A program made the position numbers and the translations under genes. Under the pieces are notes generated by a model. That model did no database searches, was not told the origin of the DNA, and saw only the letters and a program-made list of their open reading frames with translations. This document shows, piece by piece, positions 35,167 to 44,487 of a stretch of DNA of 64,000 bases (the first letter of the stretch is position 1; each line of letters starts with the position of its first letter). The stretch is from Halobaculum limi (GTDB lineage: Archaea > Halobacteriota > Halobacteria > Halobacteriales > Haloferacaceae), in assembly GCF_029490015.1 (NCBI RefSeq), contig NZ_CP120468.1, positions 620,001 through 684,000 on the forward strand. The letters run 5' to 3'.

Positions 35167-36687
35167 TCACAGCCGTCCGCTCGGGGAGAACACGCCTTCG
35201 GGGTCCCACTGTCGCTTCGCCTCGCGGAGCCACCCGTAGTTGTCGCCGAACACGTCGCGGGCGGTGTTCTCGTCGCGTTCGGTCCCCGAGAAGTTCGGGA
35301 GTTCGCCCGTCACCTCACCGACCTCGCGCACTCGCGCGACCGACTCCCGCGCCCACGAGTGGTGTGTATCGTCGGCGTCGGCGTCGCTCCAACACGCCTC
35401 GAAGTTGAGCACCACCTCCGCGCTGCGTTCGGGAATCGCCGTCTCGTCGGACGCGAGGTCCGCGATAGCGCCGCCCATCGGCCAGACGACGACCGTGTCG
35501 TCTGCGCCCGGGAGCGTCGCCATTCGCTCGGCGGTCACGTCGATCAGATCGTCGGTAAACTCTGTCACGGCGACGGACTTCCAGTAGTAGCGGTCGCCCT
35601 GTGGCGACCCGTTCGCGAGGTACGACTGAACCGCCGTGTACGGCAATCGCTCGGCGTACTCGAACAGTGGGTCTCGGTCTCCGAGCGTCCGGAACGGCGC
35701 GAGCGCACGTTCGCCAACCTTGGGGTCGCCCGCGTGAACGCCGAGGACACACAGCGCCAACTCTCCAACCCGGCTGTCGGGGAACTCCTCCTCGTCTGGC
35801 ACACGGGCGACGTACGGCGAGACGTTCGTCTCGCGTGGCGCCTCGCGGAGACACTGGCGGTACTCGTGGAGGCGTTCGGCGACGTCGGCGGCGTCGTCGA
35901 CCGGGAACCACACGTCACACATCGCCAGTTCGTCCGGGACCGCGACGAGGTCGAACTCCAGTTCGACGGCAACGCCGAACTCGCCACCTGCACCGCGGAT
36001 CGCCCGGAACAGATCGGGATTGGTCGACTCGCTCGCCGTCACCTGCTCGCCCGCGGCGGTCACCAACTCGACGCGTGTCAGGCGGTCGCACGCGAGGCCG
36101 TGCGCCCGCGAGAGGTAGCCCGTGCCGCCGCCGAGTGTGAGGCCCGTCACGCCCACCTCGGGGGCGACGCCCTGCGGCGTCGCGAGGCCGTGTTCGGTCG
36201 TCGCCGCGTCGAGTTCGCCGATGGTGACCCCGGGTTCGACCGTCGCAGTGGCTGCTTCGAGGTCCACCTGAACCCCCTGCATCGTACCCACGTCGCAGAC
36301 GAGGACGCCGTCGCCGGTCGAGGTGCCGGCCGACGAGTGGCCGCCAGATCGGGTGGCGATTCCGAGTCCCGTCTCGCGGGCGGTCTCGACGACGCGGGCG
36401 ACGCCCTCAGTAGTCGTCGGGTACGCGACGGCCGCGGGAACCGCCGCACAGAGGCCGTTCCACACCCGGCGGGCGTCGTCGTAGCGGTCGTCCTCGGGCG
36501 TGACGACGCCGCCGGGGAACAGCGTCCGCCACTCGCCCGTCGCCGCTCGCGTCGTCGCCGTGCCGTCGCCGTCGAGCGCAGACGCGAGCGACGCCAGCGC
36601 GTCGGTGTGTGTCGCCGCCACCGCCGCCGCGTCGTCGCGGTCGAACTCGTCGGCTCCGTTCGTCGCCGCGGACGATTCTCGACTCAT
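35167..36687 (-). CDS. FAD-linked oxidoreductase (PCMH/BBE family)
   Basis: 506 residues. An N-terminal FAD-binding PCMH domain has SGGHSSAG (His117), the expected 8-alpha-histidyl FAD attachment site. A C-terminal berberine-bridge (BBE) domain includes FGDNYGWLREAKRQWDPEGVF. The position that carries the second covalent Cys in bicovalent members appears to be Ala (GVAPEVG), so FAD is probably held by one bond. Substrates in the family range from sugars to alkaloids; oligosaccharide oxidation is plausible. The start is set at MSRESSAATN, since the upstream open frame overlaps the neighbouring gene's coding strand. Confidence 0.88.
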   Translation of the reverse strand: MSRESSAATNGADEFDRDDAAAVAATHTDALASLASALDGDGTATTRAATGEWRTLFPGGVVTPEDDRYDDARRVWNGLCAAVPAAVAYPTTTEGVARVVETARETGLGIATRSGGHSSAGTSTGDGVLVCDVGTMQGVQVDLEAATATVEPGVTIGELDAATTEHGLATPQGVAPEVGVTGLTLGGGTGYLSRAHGLACDRLTRVELVTAAGEQVTASESTNPDLFRAIRGAGGEFGVAVELEFDLVAVPDELAMCDVWFPVDDAADVAERLHEYRQCLREAPRETNVSPYVARVPDEEEFPDSRVGELALCVLGVHAGDPKVGERALAPFRTLGDRDPLFEYAERLPYTAVQSYLANGSPQGDRYYWKSVAVTEFTDDLIDVTAERMATLPGADDTVVVWPMGGAIADLASDETAIPERSAEVVLNFEACWSDADADDTHHSWARESVARVREVGEVTGELPNFSGTERDENTARDVFGDNYGWLREAKRQWDPEGVFSPSGRL

Positions 36688-36798
36688 ACCACCGAGTGTG
36701 GTCGCCACCGACGAAAACCCATCGCGGCGGGAATCGGGCGGCGTGGCGCGACCGCGGGCAACGCAACGGCTTTCGGTCCGCCGCCCACAGCGTCGAGT

Positions 36799-37182
36799 AT
36801 GGACCGACGGCGGGCGCTGGCGTACGCGCGGGTGGGAGGCGTCTACCCCGTCGTCACCGTCGTTGCAGCGGCGGGGATCGCTCGTCTGGTCGGGTGGAAC
36901 GTCGGTCTCGTCGTCTTGTTCCTCTCGATGTGTGCGGCCGCCGCCCTCGCCGCCGTCCTCGTCAGCGACACCGGCGGAATGCGCCCGAAGGAGGCCGACC
37001 GCGGCGTCGAGCAACACCAGGGTATCCTCGGGATGGATATGTCGATACTCGCCGGATCCTCTGGTGAGTCGGTCACGGGCGCCGCTCGGAGTCGGCAGGC
37101 ACGCCTCCGGGTGTACGCTGCCGGCCTGTTCGTCTTGACGGTCGCACTCGTCCTCGTTCTCGGCGGCGCGCTTCCGATCTGA
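36799..37182 (+). CDS. Membrane protein of unknown function
   Basis: 127 residues with three hydrophobic helices (about 14-33, 36-55 and 105-123), separated by a polar loop with MRPKEADRGVEQHQGIL. Size, topology and the loop resemble a group of small haloarchaeal membrane proteins of unknown role. It starts at the ATG before DRRRALAYA. It is divergent from the flavoenzyme gene, 111 bp apart. Confidence 0.7.
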   Translation: MDRRRALAYARVGGVYPVVTVVAAAGIARLVGWNVGLVVLFLSMCAAAALAAVLVSDTGGMRPKEADRGVEQHQGILGMDMSILAGSSGESVTGAARSRQARLRVYAAGLFVLTVALVLVLGGALPI

Positions 37183-37330
37183 GCGCGGGTGTCCCGTTCG
37201 TACTCGTCCCCGTGAGCGACGGCGCTGTCGCTATCGGGTCGCGGCGTCGAAAGAATCGAAGGTCGGTCGGGAAGCGATGCGAGCGTCAGGTGGTGATGGG
37301 GTGTGTGGCGTTAACCGAACTTCACTCCTC

Positions 37331-37352
37331 GCGGGTCGCTCGCGCTCCCCGC
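37331..37352 (-). repeat. Intergenic hairpin family member
   Basis: On the minus strand: GCGGG-GAGCGCGAGCGA-CCCGC, a 5-bp stem with a 12-nt loop. It is the same element type as at the window start, 44.43 kb and 50.5 kb, but with one extra loop base. It lies about 30 nt past the thermosome stop codon. Confidence 0.6.
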
Positions 37353-37359
37353 TCGGTAT

Positions 37360-37380
37360 AGAGGTTCCTTCGGAACCTCT
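37360..37380 (-). terminator. Hairpin directly after thermosome stop codon
   Basis: AGAGGTTCC-TTC-GGAACCTCT is a perfect 9-bp inverted repeat beginning one base after the thermosome stop. It is not followed by a T-run on the minus strand, so it could stabilise the 3' end or help termination rather than act as a classical terminator. Confidence 0.5.
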
Positions 37381-37381
37381 C

Positions 37382-39064
37382 TTACATCGCGCCGCCCATG
37401 CCGCCCATACCGCCCATGCCGCCCATACCGCCGCCCATTCCGCCGGCGGGGTCGTCGTCGCCGTCGTCGGAGCCGCCGCCCTTGAGGTCGCCGGCCGCGA
37501 TGACGTCGTCGATGCGGAGGATCATCGTCGCCGCTTCGGTCGCGGACTCGATGGCCTGCGTCTTGACGCGGAGCGGTTCGACGACGCCCTCGGCTTCCAT
37601 GTCGATTACGTCGCCGGTGTAGGCGTCGAGGCCGGCACCGAACTCGCCGCCGTCGTGGCGGGCACGCAGGTCGACCAGCGAGTCGATCGGGTCGAGACCG
37701 GCGTTCTCGGCGAGGGTGCGCGGGATGACCTCCAGCGCGTCGGCGAACGCCTCGACGGCGAGCTGCTCGCGGCCACCGACGGAGTCGGCGAAGTCGCGAA
37801 GCTGGAGCGCCAGTTCCGTCTCGGGCGCACCGCCGCCGGGCAGCACCTGCCCGTCCTGCAGCGTCGTGCGGACGACGCCCAGCGAGTCGTCGATAGCGCG
37901 CTCGACTTCGTCGACGACGTGTTCGGTCCCACCGCGGAGGACGAGCGTGACGGACTTCGCGTCCTCGACGTCCTCGACGAAGATGCGCTCGTCGCCACCG
38001 ATGTCCTTCTGGGCGACGGAGCCGGCGAAGCCGAGGTCCTCCTCGGAGAGGTCGTCGAGGTTCGCGACGACGCGGCCGCCCGTCGAGCGGGCCAGCCGCT
38101 TCAGGTCGGAGTCTTTCGCGCGGCGGACGGCGAGGATGCCCTCCTGCGCGAGGTAGTGCTGGGCCATGTCGTCGATGCCGTCGCCGACGAAGACGACGTC
38201 CGTGCCGACGGCCGACAGCTTGTCGACCATCTCCTTGAGCTGTTTCTCCTCCTGGTCGAGGAACTGCTGGAGCTGGTCGGGGTCGGTGACGTTGACCTCG
38301 GCGTCGATCTCGGTCTCCTTGACCTCGATTGCGCCGTCGAACAGCGCCACGTTTGCGTCCTCGACCGCGTAGGGCATGTTCTCGTCGACGCGCTCTTTGT
38401 CGACGATGACGCCCTCGATGAGTTCGGAGTTACCGATGGAGCCACCGACGACCGTCTCGACGGAGACGTTGTCGGTGTCGATGGTGCCGTCGTCGTCGCG
38501 GACGGCGAGGACGGCATCGACGACCAGTTCCGCGAGGGTGTCGCGGGCAGACTCCGCGCCCTTGCCGGTCATCGCGGTCGCCGCGATCTTCTCGAGGGTC
38601 TCGCGGTCGTCGGCGGTGACCTCGATGGCGCCCTCGGTCAGAACCTCCTTGGCCTTCTCTGCGGCCTGGCGGTACCCCTGCGCGATGGTCGTCGGGTGGA
38701 CCTCCGAGTCGATGAGTTCCTCAGCCTGGTCGAGGAGTTCACCGGCGATGACGACGGCGGTCGTCGTGCCGTCGCCGACCTCGTCCTCCTGCGTCTCGGA
38801 GACCTCGACGATCATGTTGGCCGCCGGGTGGTCGATGTCCATCTCCTTCAGGATGGTCACGCCGTCGTTCGTGACGACGACGCCGCCCGAGGAGTCGACG
38901 AGCATCTTGTCCATCCCTTTCGGGCCGAGTGTCGTGCGGACCGACTCCGCGACGGCCTTGCCGGCCGTGATGTTCATCGACTGGGCGTCCTTGCCCGAGG
39001 TTCGCTGGCTATCCTCCGAAAGTACGATCATGGGCTGGTTGCCCATCCGCTGGCGCTGAGACAT
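37382..39064 (-). CDS. Thermosome subunit (group II chaperonin)
   Basis: 560 residues, an archaeal CCT-type ATP-dependent chaperonin subunit forming double-ring cages. Conserved segments are [13 protein letters not shown] and NDGVTIL in the nucleotide-binding apical hinge, [12 protein letters not shown] (ATPase), and [12 protein letters not shown]. The C-terminus ends in GGM repeats ([18 protein letters not shown]), projecting into the ring cavity. The gene has its own TATA box. Haloarchaea usually carry several paralogs; the assignment to a numbered one is not made here. Confidence 0.97.
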   Translation of the reverse strand: MSQRQRMGNQPMIVLSEDSQRTSGKDAQSMNITAGKAVAESVRTTLGPKGMDKMLVDSSGGVVVTNDGVTILKEMDIDHPAANMIVEVSETQEDEVGDGTTTAVVIAGELLDQAEELIDSEVHPTTIAQGYRQAAEKAKEVLTEGAIEVTADDRETLEKIAATAMTGKGAESARDTLAELVVDAVLAVRDDDGTIDTDNVSVETVVGGSIGNSELIEGVIVDKERVDENMPYAVEDANVALFDGAIEVKETEIDAEVNVTDPDQLQQFLDQEEKQLKEMVDKLSAVGTDVVFVGDGIDDMAQHYLAQEGILAVRRAKDSDLKRLARSTGGRVVANLDDLSEEDLGFAGSVAQKDIGGDERIFVEDVEDAKSVTLVLRGGTEHVVDEVERAIDDSLGVVRTTLQDGQVLPGGGAPETELALQLRDFADSVGGREQLAVEAFADALEVIPRTLAENAGLDPIDSLVDLRARHDGGEFGAGLDAYTGDVIDMEAEGVVEPLRVKTQAIESATEAATMILRIDDVIAAGDLKGGGSDDGDDDPAGGMGGGMGGMGGMGGMGGAM

Positions 39065-39090
39065 GAGTCACCCGTTGATTGTTTCTGATT

Positions 39091-39100
39091 CTATAAAAGC
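39091..39100 (-). promoter_or_regulatory. TATA box of thermosome gene
   Basis: GCTTTTATAG on the minus strand lies 27-36 nt before the thermosome ATG, giving a near-leaderless transcript. The upstream context is CTCCCAAAT, which resembles a BRE. Heat induction, normal for this gene in haloarchaea, cannot be read from the box alone. Confidence 0.65.
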
Positions 39101-39171
39101 ATTTGGGAGGCATCCCGTCAACGCACCGCACGGACCTGTTTGGGGCGTATGTGGGTGATTAACACAGTTGG

Positions 39172-39183
39172 TTTATATACTTT
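39172..39183. promoter_or_regulatory. Second TATA-like box, bidirectional
   Basis: TTTATATACTTT on the plus strand reads AAAGTATATAAA on the minus strand, so it could direct transcription either way. Toward the thermosome it is about 110 nt from the ATG and would give a long leader. Toward the right it would run antisense to the NAD(P)HX epimerase gene. It is not explained by a leaderless start. Confidence 0.4.
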
Positions 39184-39193
39184 CTCTGGATGC

Positions 39194-39910
39194 TCACGCT
39201 GCCGTCAGCGGAACCCGGTCTGCGCCGTCGAACGGGTCCGCGTACGCGACCCGCGCCCGTCCGAACACGCCGCTCGGGATGCCGATGTCCGCGAGGGTCA
39301 GGTCGCCGTCGAGTCCTGCGAGACCCGTCTTCGGTAACGCGAGCGTCAGCGTCGCGTCCGGGTCGACGACGGGACCAGATTCCACGCCTGTCGTGGCGTC
39401 GCGGCCCGACGGCACGTCTAGTGAGAGCACCCGATCGAACGCCCGCGTCGTCGCCGCGAGTTCGCCCACATCACCCGATAGCGCCCCGGTCAGGCCGTAC
39501 CCGACCAACGCGTCGACGGCGAGGCCGTCGCTCGCTCCCGGTTCCGTCGTCACCGCGGCGTCAGTCGCACCGAGGACGCCCAGTTGTCGGCTGGGGACGC
39601 CTTCGAACTCGTCACGGGCGCGGTCGAGGACCACCCGAACGCGCCGCCCCGCGTTCGCGAGGTGTCGGGCGGCCACGAGACCACCCCCGCCGTTACCGCC
39701 GCCGCCGACGAACACGGTGATCGGGTCGTTCGACGACCGCTCGCGTGCCTCTTGGGCGAGTGCGCGTCCGGCGTTCTCCATCATCGACAACAGGTGTAAC
39801 CCGACCTCGTCGGTGGCGACGCGGTCGACCTCCGCCATCCGTCGGGCGGATATCGCCCGGACTGTGCGGCCGTCGGCGTCGAACTCGACAGGTGGGTCAG
39901 AAGCAGACAC
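39194..39910 (-). CDS. nnr: NAD(P)H-hydrate epimerase
   Basis: 238 residues, a stand-alone YjeF N-terminal domain (epimerase only). It repairs damaged NAD(P)HX. Motifs are VGGGGNGGGGLVAARHL in the Rossmann-like core and the Asp-containing AVDALVGYGLTG near the active site. In many archaea the epimerase is fused to the dehydratase; here the dehydratase must be encoded elsewhere. The start is the ATG before SASDPPVEFD. Confidence 0.88.
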   Translation of the reverse strand: MSASDPPVEFDADGRTVRAISARRMAEVDRVATDEVGLHLLSMMENAGRALAQEARERSSNDPITVFVGGGGNGGGGLVAARHLANAGRRVRVVLDRARDEFEGVPSRQLGVLGATDAAVTTEPGASDGLAVDALVGYGLTGALSGDVGELAATTRAFDRVLSLDVPSGRDATTGVESGPVVDPDATLTLALPKTGLAGLDGDLTLADIGIPSGVFGRARVAYADPFDGADRVPLTAA

Positions 39911-40019
39911 GGTCGTACGTCACTCGCGACGCGGAAAAGCCCGTGGCTGGGTGAGAAGCTGTCACGTACGAGTGCGCATTCGGCGACAGAAGCGGCGACG
40001 AAATCCGATCAGAGAGCCG

Positions 40020-40583
40020 TTATCGCGGCTCCTCGGCGTTGCCCGTCGGCGGCGACAGGTCGGGTGCGCCGTGGAGTTCGTTGTGCTTGCGTTCGAGGAA
40101 CGAGTACACCGCGCCGTGGGGCGCGCCGTCGAGGATCATTCCTGTCGCGCGGCGGACGGCGCGGACCTCCTCCGGTTGGCCGATGACGCCGAGCGTGGTG
40201 CCTTTGATGACGACTTCGGCGCCGGTGAGGTCCTCCATCAGTTCGCGCGTGCGGCCGTTCTCGCCGATGAGGCGGCCCTTCTGTCGCTGGAGGTCGTTCT
40301 TGTTGCGGGTCTCTGCGGCCAGGTCGACCAACTCGAACCGGCGGAGGTCGTGGTCCAACAGCGAGAGTGCCGACTCCGGGGTGAATCCTCGGCCAATCGC
40401 ACGGACGACGTCTGGCGCCACCATTCCGGAGACGGGGTCGCCGACGGCGTCGATGGCCACCGATCCCGACTCCGAGTCGATGTCGAGGCGCACCTCTGCC
40501 CGGTTCTCGATCTCCCGCATCGTCTCACCGCCCTCGCCGATGAGCACGCCGATGCGGTCCTGCGGTACCTTCACGTGCTGCAT
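40020..40583 (-). CDS. KH-domain RNA-binding protein (Dim2/Pno1-like)
   Basis: 187 residues with two KH domains. The first contains IGVLIGEGGETMREIE, the second KGRLIGENGRTRELMEDLTG, both with the GxxG loop. This layout matches the archaeal Dim2/Pno1 family involved in small-subunit rRNA maturation. The tail is acidic. Rio1, a known small-subunit maturation kinase, lies 3 kb away on the same strand, consistent with a ribosome-biogenesis neighbourhood. Confidence 0.85.
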   Translation of the reverse strand: MQHVKVPQDRIGVLIGEGGETMREIENRAEVRLDIDSESGSVAIDAVGDPVSGMVAPDVVRAIGRGFTPESALSLLDHDLRRFELVDLAAETRNKNDLQRQKGRLIGENGRTRELMEDLTGAEVVIKGTTLGVIGQPEEVRAVRRATGMILDGAPHGAVYSFLERKHNELHGAPDLSPPTGNAEEPR

Positions 40584-40677
40584 ACCCGGAATTTCCGCCG
40601 CACGCGGTTAAGCGTTCCCTCGCGACCGCTCCACGAGATGCACCCGCACGGTCGATTCTCACGGAACACCCGGCTGC

Positions 40678-41961
40678 TCACGCGTCCAGCATCGTCGTCT
40701 CCGACACCGGAGGCAATCGCCGAAGCGACGGTACCGCGAGGACGTACACCGCCACCGACAGCAGGCCGACGCCGCCCAGCGCCATCGTCGTCAGCGGCCC
40801 GACGACCTCGCCGAGGCTCCCGCCCAGCAGCGACCCGACCGGCATCACCGCGACCGACGCGGAGCCGAGGATGGCGCTCACGCGCCCGAGGAAGTCGTCG
40901 GGAACCATCCGCTGGATCATCGTCGCCGCGAGGACGTTCGTGACGCCGACCGGAACGAGTGCGACGGCGAATGCGACCGCCGTCAGCCACAGCGACGGCG
41001 ACGCCAGCGCCGCGAACCACGCGACGCCCGACGCGAGGAAGCCGCCGACCCACAGTCGCGCGAAGCCCACGCCCGCGAGTTTGCTCCCCGCGAGTGCGCC
41101 GACCAACAGCCCTGCGGCCGTCGCCGCGCGAATCGTTCCGTACGCACTCGCGCCGCCGAGGCCGTCGGCGTACGCGGGCAACACCGCCATCGTCGCGCCC
41201 AGCAGGCCGTTCGCGAGGACACCGCCGCCGAGCATCCACACGATGGGCGTGCCGCGCACGAACGCGAATCCCTCCGAAAGCCGGGTCCGGTACGACGCCG
41301 ACTCACCGCCGTCGGTGGCTGCTGCTGGCGAACCTCCCGCCTCCGCCGTCGATTCGTCGCGTCCCGCGTCCTTGCTGTCGCTCGCCCGCCGCGCGGGGAC
41401 GACGACGCCCGCGAACAGCACCGCCGCCGCGAGGAACGTCAGCGAGTCGATGGCGTACAGCGCCACCGCGCCCACTATCGCGATGAGTGCCCCGGCGATG
41501 CCGTTGAAGACGAGGTCTGCGCCCTGATACGCGAACGAGAACGCGGCGTTTGCGGCGGGGAGGTCCTCCGAGTCGACGATCCGTGGCAACGCGGCGTTCT
41601 GTGCCGGGTAGACGGCCTGGTTTAGGAGCGAGAGCGCGGGGACAACGACGAGGACGAGTTCGACCGAGCGCACGCCCGCGTACCACGCGACCGGCACCGC
41701 GAGGACGACGACTGCCTGAATCAGTTGCGTCGTCACGAGCAGTCTGCGGACAGGCCAGCGGTCAACCAGGGGGCCGACGAACGCCTGCAACAACTGCGGC
41801 CCCATCGTCAACGCGCCCGCGAGGCCGGTGTAGAACGTCGACCCCGTGAGGTCGTACACGAGCCACATTGCCGCGACCGCATAGAGGCTGTCGCCGGCGT
41901 TCGTCACCAGTCGCCCGGCGAACAGCCGCCGGAACGACCGATTGGCGTAGAGTGATCCCAT
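40678..41961 (-). CDS. MFS transporter (MFS_3/EntS-like)
   Basis: 427 residues with about 12 membrane helices. The N-terminus RSFRRLFAGRLVTNAGDSLYAVAAMWLVYDL is typical of MFS_3 exporters, a group including enterobactin exporters. Substrate unknown. A central cytoplasmic loop (about residues 195-230) is rich in Asp, Ser and Ala. It is convergent with nothing on the right and separated from the KH gene by 94 bp. Confidence 0.88.
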   Translation of the reverse strand: MGSLYANRSFRRLFAGRLVTNAGDSLYAVAAMWLVYDLTGSTFYTGLAGALTMGPQLLQAFVGPLVDRWPVRRLLVTTQLIQAVVVLAVPVAWYAGVRSVELVLVVVPALSLLNQAVYPAQNAALPRIVDSEDLPAANAAFSFAYQGADLVFNGIAGALIAIVGAVALYAIDSLTFLAAAVLFAGVVVPARRASDSKDAGRDESTAEAGGSPAAATDGGESASYRTRLSEGFAFVRGTPIVWMLGGGVLANGLLGATMAVLPAYADGLGGASAYGTIRAATAAGLLVGALAGSKLAGVGFARLWVGGFLASGVAWFAALASPSLWLTAVAFAVALVPVGVTNVLAATMIQRMVPDDFLGRVSAILGSASVAVMPVGSLLGGSLGEVVGPLTTMALGGVGLLSVAVYVLAVPSLRRLPPVSETTMLDA

Positions 41962-42052
41962 ACTCCTGGGAACGCCGGTTCACCCGATATACGCTCGCAG
42001 AATGACAGTTCTGTCGTCGGCTGTGCAGAACGGTGATTCTGTCGAGATGCAG

Positions 42053-43012
42053 TCAGTTCTCGGGGTGACCGGTCGTCACGTCGACGACCTCGCCGTCTGC
42101 GTCGACGGTTACGGTGAGGGTATCGCCCGCGGTGGCGAATGTGACGCTCGCGCGGTACGGGTCGGCTTGGGTTTCGACCTCAGGGTCGAGGTCGTCGAGG
42201 GCAACCCACAGCAGTTCCGCCTCGGGGTCGACCCCCCGGTCGTGGAGGAACGCGACGACGGCCGGGCGGTCGAACACGAGCGTCGGCAGGCCCGCGCGGA
42301 TGCGTTCGCCACAGCGCTCACACCGGAGCGTGACGACCGGAGCATCGTCCGCCTCCGCGTCTTCGGCGTCGTCGTCACGGCGGTTCGGGGCCGTCTCCGC
42401 CGAAGCGACGGTGGCGGTCGTCGGCCCCGAACAGGTGGGGCAGATGCCACGTCGCGCCCGCGCGAGCAACGTCCGAAGGTGGGCGTCGACGACGGCGGGA
42501 ATCTTGGCCGGGTCACGGCCCGCGAGTACGCCCGGCGGACAGCCGAAGTCGATCGTGTCGACGCCGCACTCTTCGCAGGTGACGTGGACGCGTTCGTCGG
42601 CGTAGTGAAGCACGAGCGCCCCGTCACACCGCCAGCAGGTACCCTCAACGGGTTGTTCGAGTTCCTCGCCGGGCGCGTACGTCCCCTCGAGCAACGCGCC
42701 GACGACGCGGTTGCCCGCGAACCGGAGGCGATAGCCCGCCTCCGTTCGCTCGATGAAGCGGTCGGTCAGTTTGCCGAGGTGGTAGTTGAACCGGCCGGAG
42801 TCGCTCACCTCTGCCCGGTCGCGTAACGCCTCGAACGGCACGCCGCTCCCGCCGAGGTCGTCGCTCTCGCGCTGAGCCTCCCACAGTTCTCGCAGGATGC
42901 GCAGGCGCGTCTCGTCGCCGAGGAGGGCGAACGCCGCCGCGGGGTCGAACCCCTCGGCGGTGGGGTCGAGCGTGCCCGAACTCGCGTCGGCGTCGCTGTC
43001 GCCGCGGTTCAT
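42053..43012 (-). CDS. ArsR-like winged-helix regulator with zinc-binding C-terminus
   Basis: 319 residues. An N-terminal winged helix (AAFALLGDETRLRILRELWEAQ...SDSGRFNYHLGKLTDRFIER) is followed by a C-terminal region with four CxxC pairs (CWRC, CEEC, CPTC, CERC), enough for two zinc ribbons. Helix-turn-helix proteins of this arrangement are common in haloarchaea and presumably sense or bind a ligand through the C-terminal part. The true ATG is the one before NRGDSDADAS. A much longer open frame continuing through rio1 is a codon-bias artefact. Confidence 0.82.
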   Translation of the reverse strand: MNRGDSDADASSGTLDPTAEGFDPAAAFALLGDETRLRILRELWEAQRESDDLGGSGVPFEALRDRAEVSDSGRFNYHLGKLTDRFIERTEAGYRLRFAGNRVVGALLEGTYAPGEELEQPVEGTCWRCDGALVLHYADERVHVTCEECGVDTIDFGCPPGVLAGRDPAKIPAVVDAHLRTLLARARRGICPTCSGPTTATVASAETAPNRRDDDAEDAEADDAPVVTLRCERCGERIRAGLPTLVFDRPAVVAFLHDRGVDPEAELLWVALDDLDPEVETQADPYRASVTFATAGDTLTVTVDADGEVVDVTTGHPEN

Positions 43013-43056
43013 ATCGGGCGAGTGAACGGCAAAGCGCTTGGCCGTGTCGGTCTCGC

Positions 43057-43971
43057 TTACTCTTCGCTCGTCGGGTTCGGGTCGGTGTCGGGGTCGGGGT
43101 CTGCCGCTGGCTTCGCCTCGACGGCGGTGACGTACTCGTGGAGGTCGTCGCCGCTCACCTCCAGACCCTGTCGCGAGAAGAAGGCGGCCACGTTTCGGCA
43201 GTCGCGTTCGAGGAACTCCGCGGCGCTCGGGTGGTGGACCGTCACCGCCTGGCCCAGATCGATGATCACGAGTTCGCCCTCGTGGATGATCATATTGTAC
43301 TCCGAGAGGTCGCCGTGGACCAACCCCGCCGCGTAGAGGCGACGCATGTACTCGCGGACCACCTCGTAGGCGGTCTGCGGGTTCTCGACGTCGACCTCCG
43401 CGAGGCGACGGGCGCGGTCGTCGGCGTGGCCGACCAACTCCATCACGAGGACGTTCCGCTGGACGGCGATTGGCTGCGGGACGCGGACGCCCGCCTTCCG
43501 GGCGCGTGTGAGGTTGGCGAACTCCTTGCGCACCCACGCGAGGACGACCTTCTTCTTGTCCGACCCGATGCCCTCGAAGCGCGGGTCCCCCTGGAGGTAC
43601 TCGCGCATATGCCGGAAGTTCGAAGTGTTGATGCGGTACACCTTCGCGGCCACCTCGCTGTCGTCGGCGCCGAGGGCCTCGTAGACGTTCGCCTCCTTGC
43701 CGGTGGAGATTGGGCCGCCGAAGGCGACGATGTGGCCGTCGCGGGTCAGTTTGTACAGCGCCGCGAGGGTGGCGTCGTCGAACACCGACGCCTCCACTTT
43801 GAACTGCTCGGTGTTTTTGATCCGCTTGCGGAACTCGTCGAACTCGTCGTCCTGCCTGCGGGCGATGCGGTCGGCCTCGGTCTGTGCGATCTCGTCGATA
43901 TCGAGGTCTTCCCACTCGTCTCCCGGCGCGTCCGCCTCGTCGGGTTCGAGGAACCCGAACTCTCCATTCAT
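43057..43971 (-). CDS. rio1: Serine/threonine protein kinase Rio1
   Basis: 304 residues, an atypical kinase of the RIO1 family acting in late 40S-type subunit maturation. The ATP-binding loop STGKEANVYEA, the catalytic VHGDLSEYNM and the metal-binding LVIIDLGQAV are all visible. The N-terminus is acidic. The gene lies 41 nt from the winged-helix regulator and just downstream of aIF1A on the same strand (96 nt), a cluster of translation and ribosome genes. Confidence 0.95.
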   Translation of the reverse strand: MNGEFGFLEPDEADAPGDEWEDLDIDEIAQTEADRIARRQDDEFDEFRKRIKNTEQFKVEASVFDDATLAALYKLTRDGHIVAFGGPISTGKEANVYEALGADDSEVAAKVYRINTSNFRHMREYLQGDPRFEGIGSDKKKVVLAWVRKEFANLTRARKAGVRVPQPIAVQRNVLVMELVGHADDRARRLAEVDVENPQTAYEVVREYMRRLYAAGLVHGDLSEYNMIIHEGELVIIDLGQAVTVHHPSAAEFLERDCRNVAAFFSRQGLEVSGDDLHEYVTAVEAKPAADPDPDTDPNPTSEE

Positions 43972-44067
43972 CTACGTTGACGTACGCACTCGGTCGTGAA
44001 AAGCACAGTCACCCGCGGGTCGGCGGCGTCGTCGCCGGTTGCTCCGGGTCGACGCCGCGGCGACCCA

Positions 44068-44358
44068 TCACTGGAGGTGGCCTTCCTCGCGGAGTTGGTC
44101 GGCCTCGCCGCTCTCGTAGCGGTGTTCGATGTCGGCCTTCTCGTCTTGCCAGTCCCACGGGTCGACGATGACGATGTCGCCCTCGCGGATCCAGGTGCGC
44201 TTCTGCATCCGGCCGGGGATGCGTGCGGTCCGTTCGGTCCCGTCCATACACCGGACCTTCACGCGGTTCGCGCCGAGCATATCCGTCACCTCGGCGAACA
44301 CCTGACCGTCGTCGGGCATTCTGAGGTCGCGTCGCCCCTCTGCGTCGCCGTCGCTCAT
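44068..44358 (-). CDS. Translation initiation factor aIF1A
   Basis: 96 residues, the OB-fold factor aIF1A (homologous to bacterial IF1 and eukaryotic eIF1A) that helps place initiator tRNA on the small subunit. The core [42 protein letters not shown] is near-identical in type to other archaeal members. The ATG before [11 protein letters not shown] gives the normal length. Confidence 0.96.
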   Translation of the reverse strand: MSDGDAEGRRDLRMPDDGQVFAEVTDMLGANRVKVRCMDGTERTARIPGRMQKRTWIREGDIVIVDPWDWQDEKADIEHRYESGEADQLREEGHLQ

Positions 44359-44432
44359 ACTCCTGTGTTTTCGCGTGGGACAGTTAAAATCGGCGGGTGC
44401 GCGGCCGAGCCTTGCGAGGCTGCGAAACGCGA

Positions 44433-44453
44433 ACGGGGAGCGGAGCGACCCGT
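44433..44453 (+). repeat. Intergenic hairpin family member
   Basis: ACGGG-GAGCGGAGCGA-CCCGT, a 5-bp stem with the 11-nt loop typical of the family. It lies between two divergent genes, 35 nt before the ATG of the small membrane protein. A second short hairpin, AGCCT-TGCG-AGGCT, is adjacent at about 44408-44421. Confidence 0.6.
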
Positions 44454-44487
44454 CGGTCTTTTCACCCCGCACTCGCCACGGGAGGGT

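Noticed and set aside
35167-36687. Bicovalent FAD attachment in the BBE-type enzyme
   Set aside because: The histidine is present, but the position that should hold the second Cys reads Ala (GVAPEVG). A Cys further on (HGLACDRL) is at the wrong spacing.
37360-37380. Classical intrinsic terminator after the thermosome
   Set aside because: No T-run follows on the transcript strand, which archaeal termination normally needs, so it is reported as a hairpin with uncertain role.
42053-43915. Single 620-residue protein joining a winged-helix domain to an upstream Arg-rich segment
   Set aside because: The upstream part is out of frame with rio1, which has clear kinase motifs there. The true ATG at 43012 gives a normal winged-helix start.
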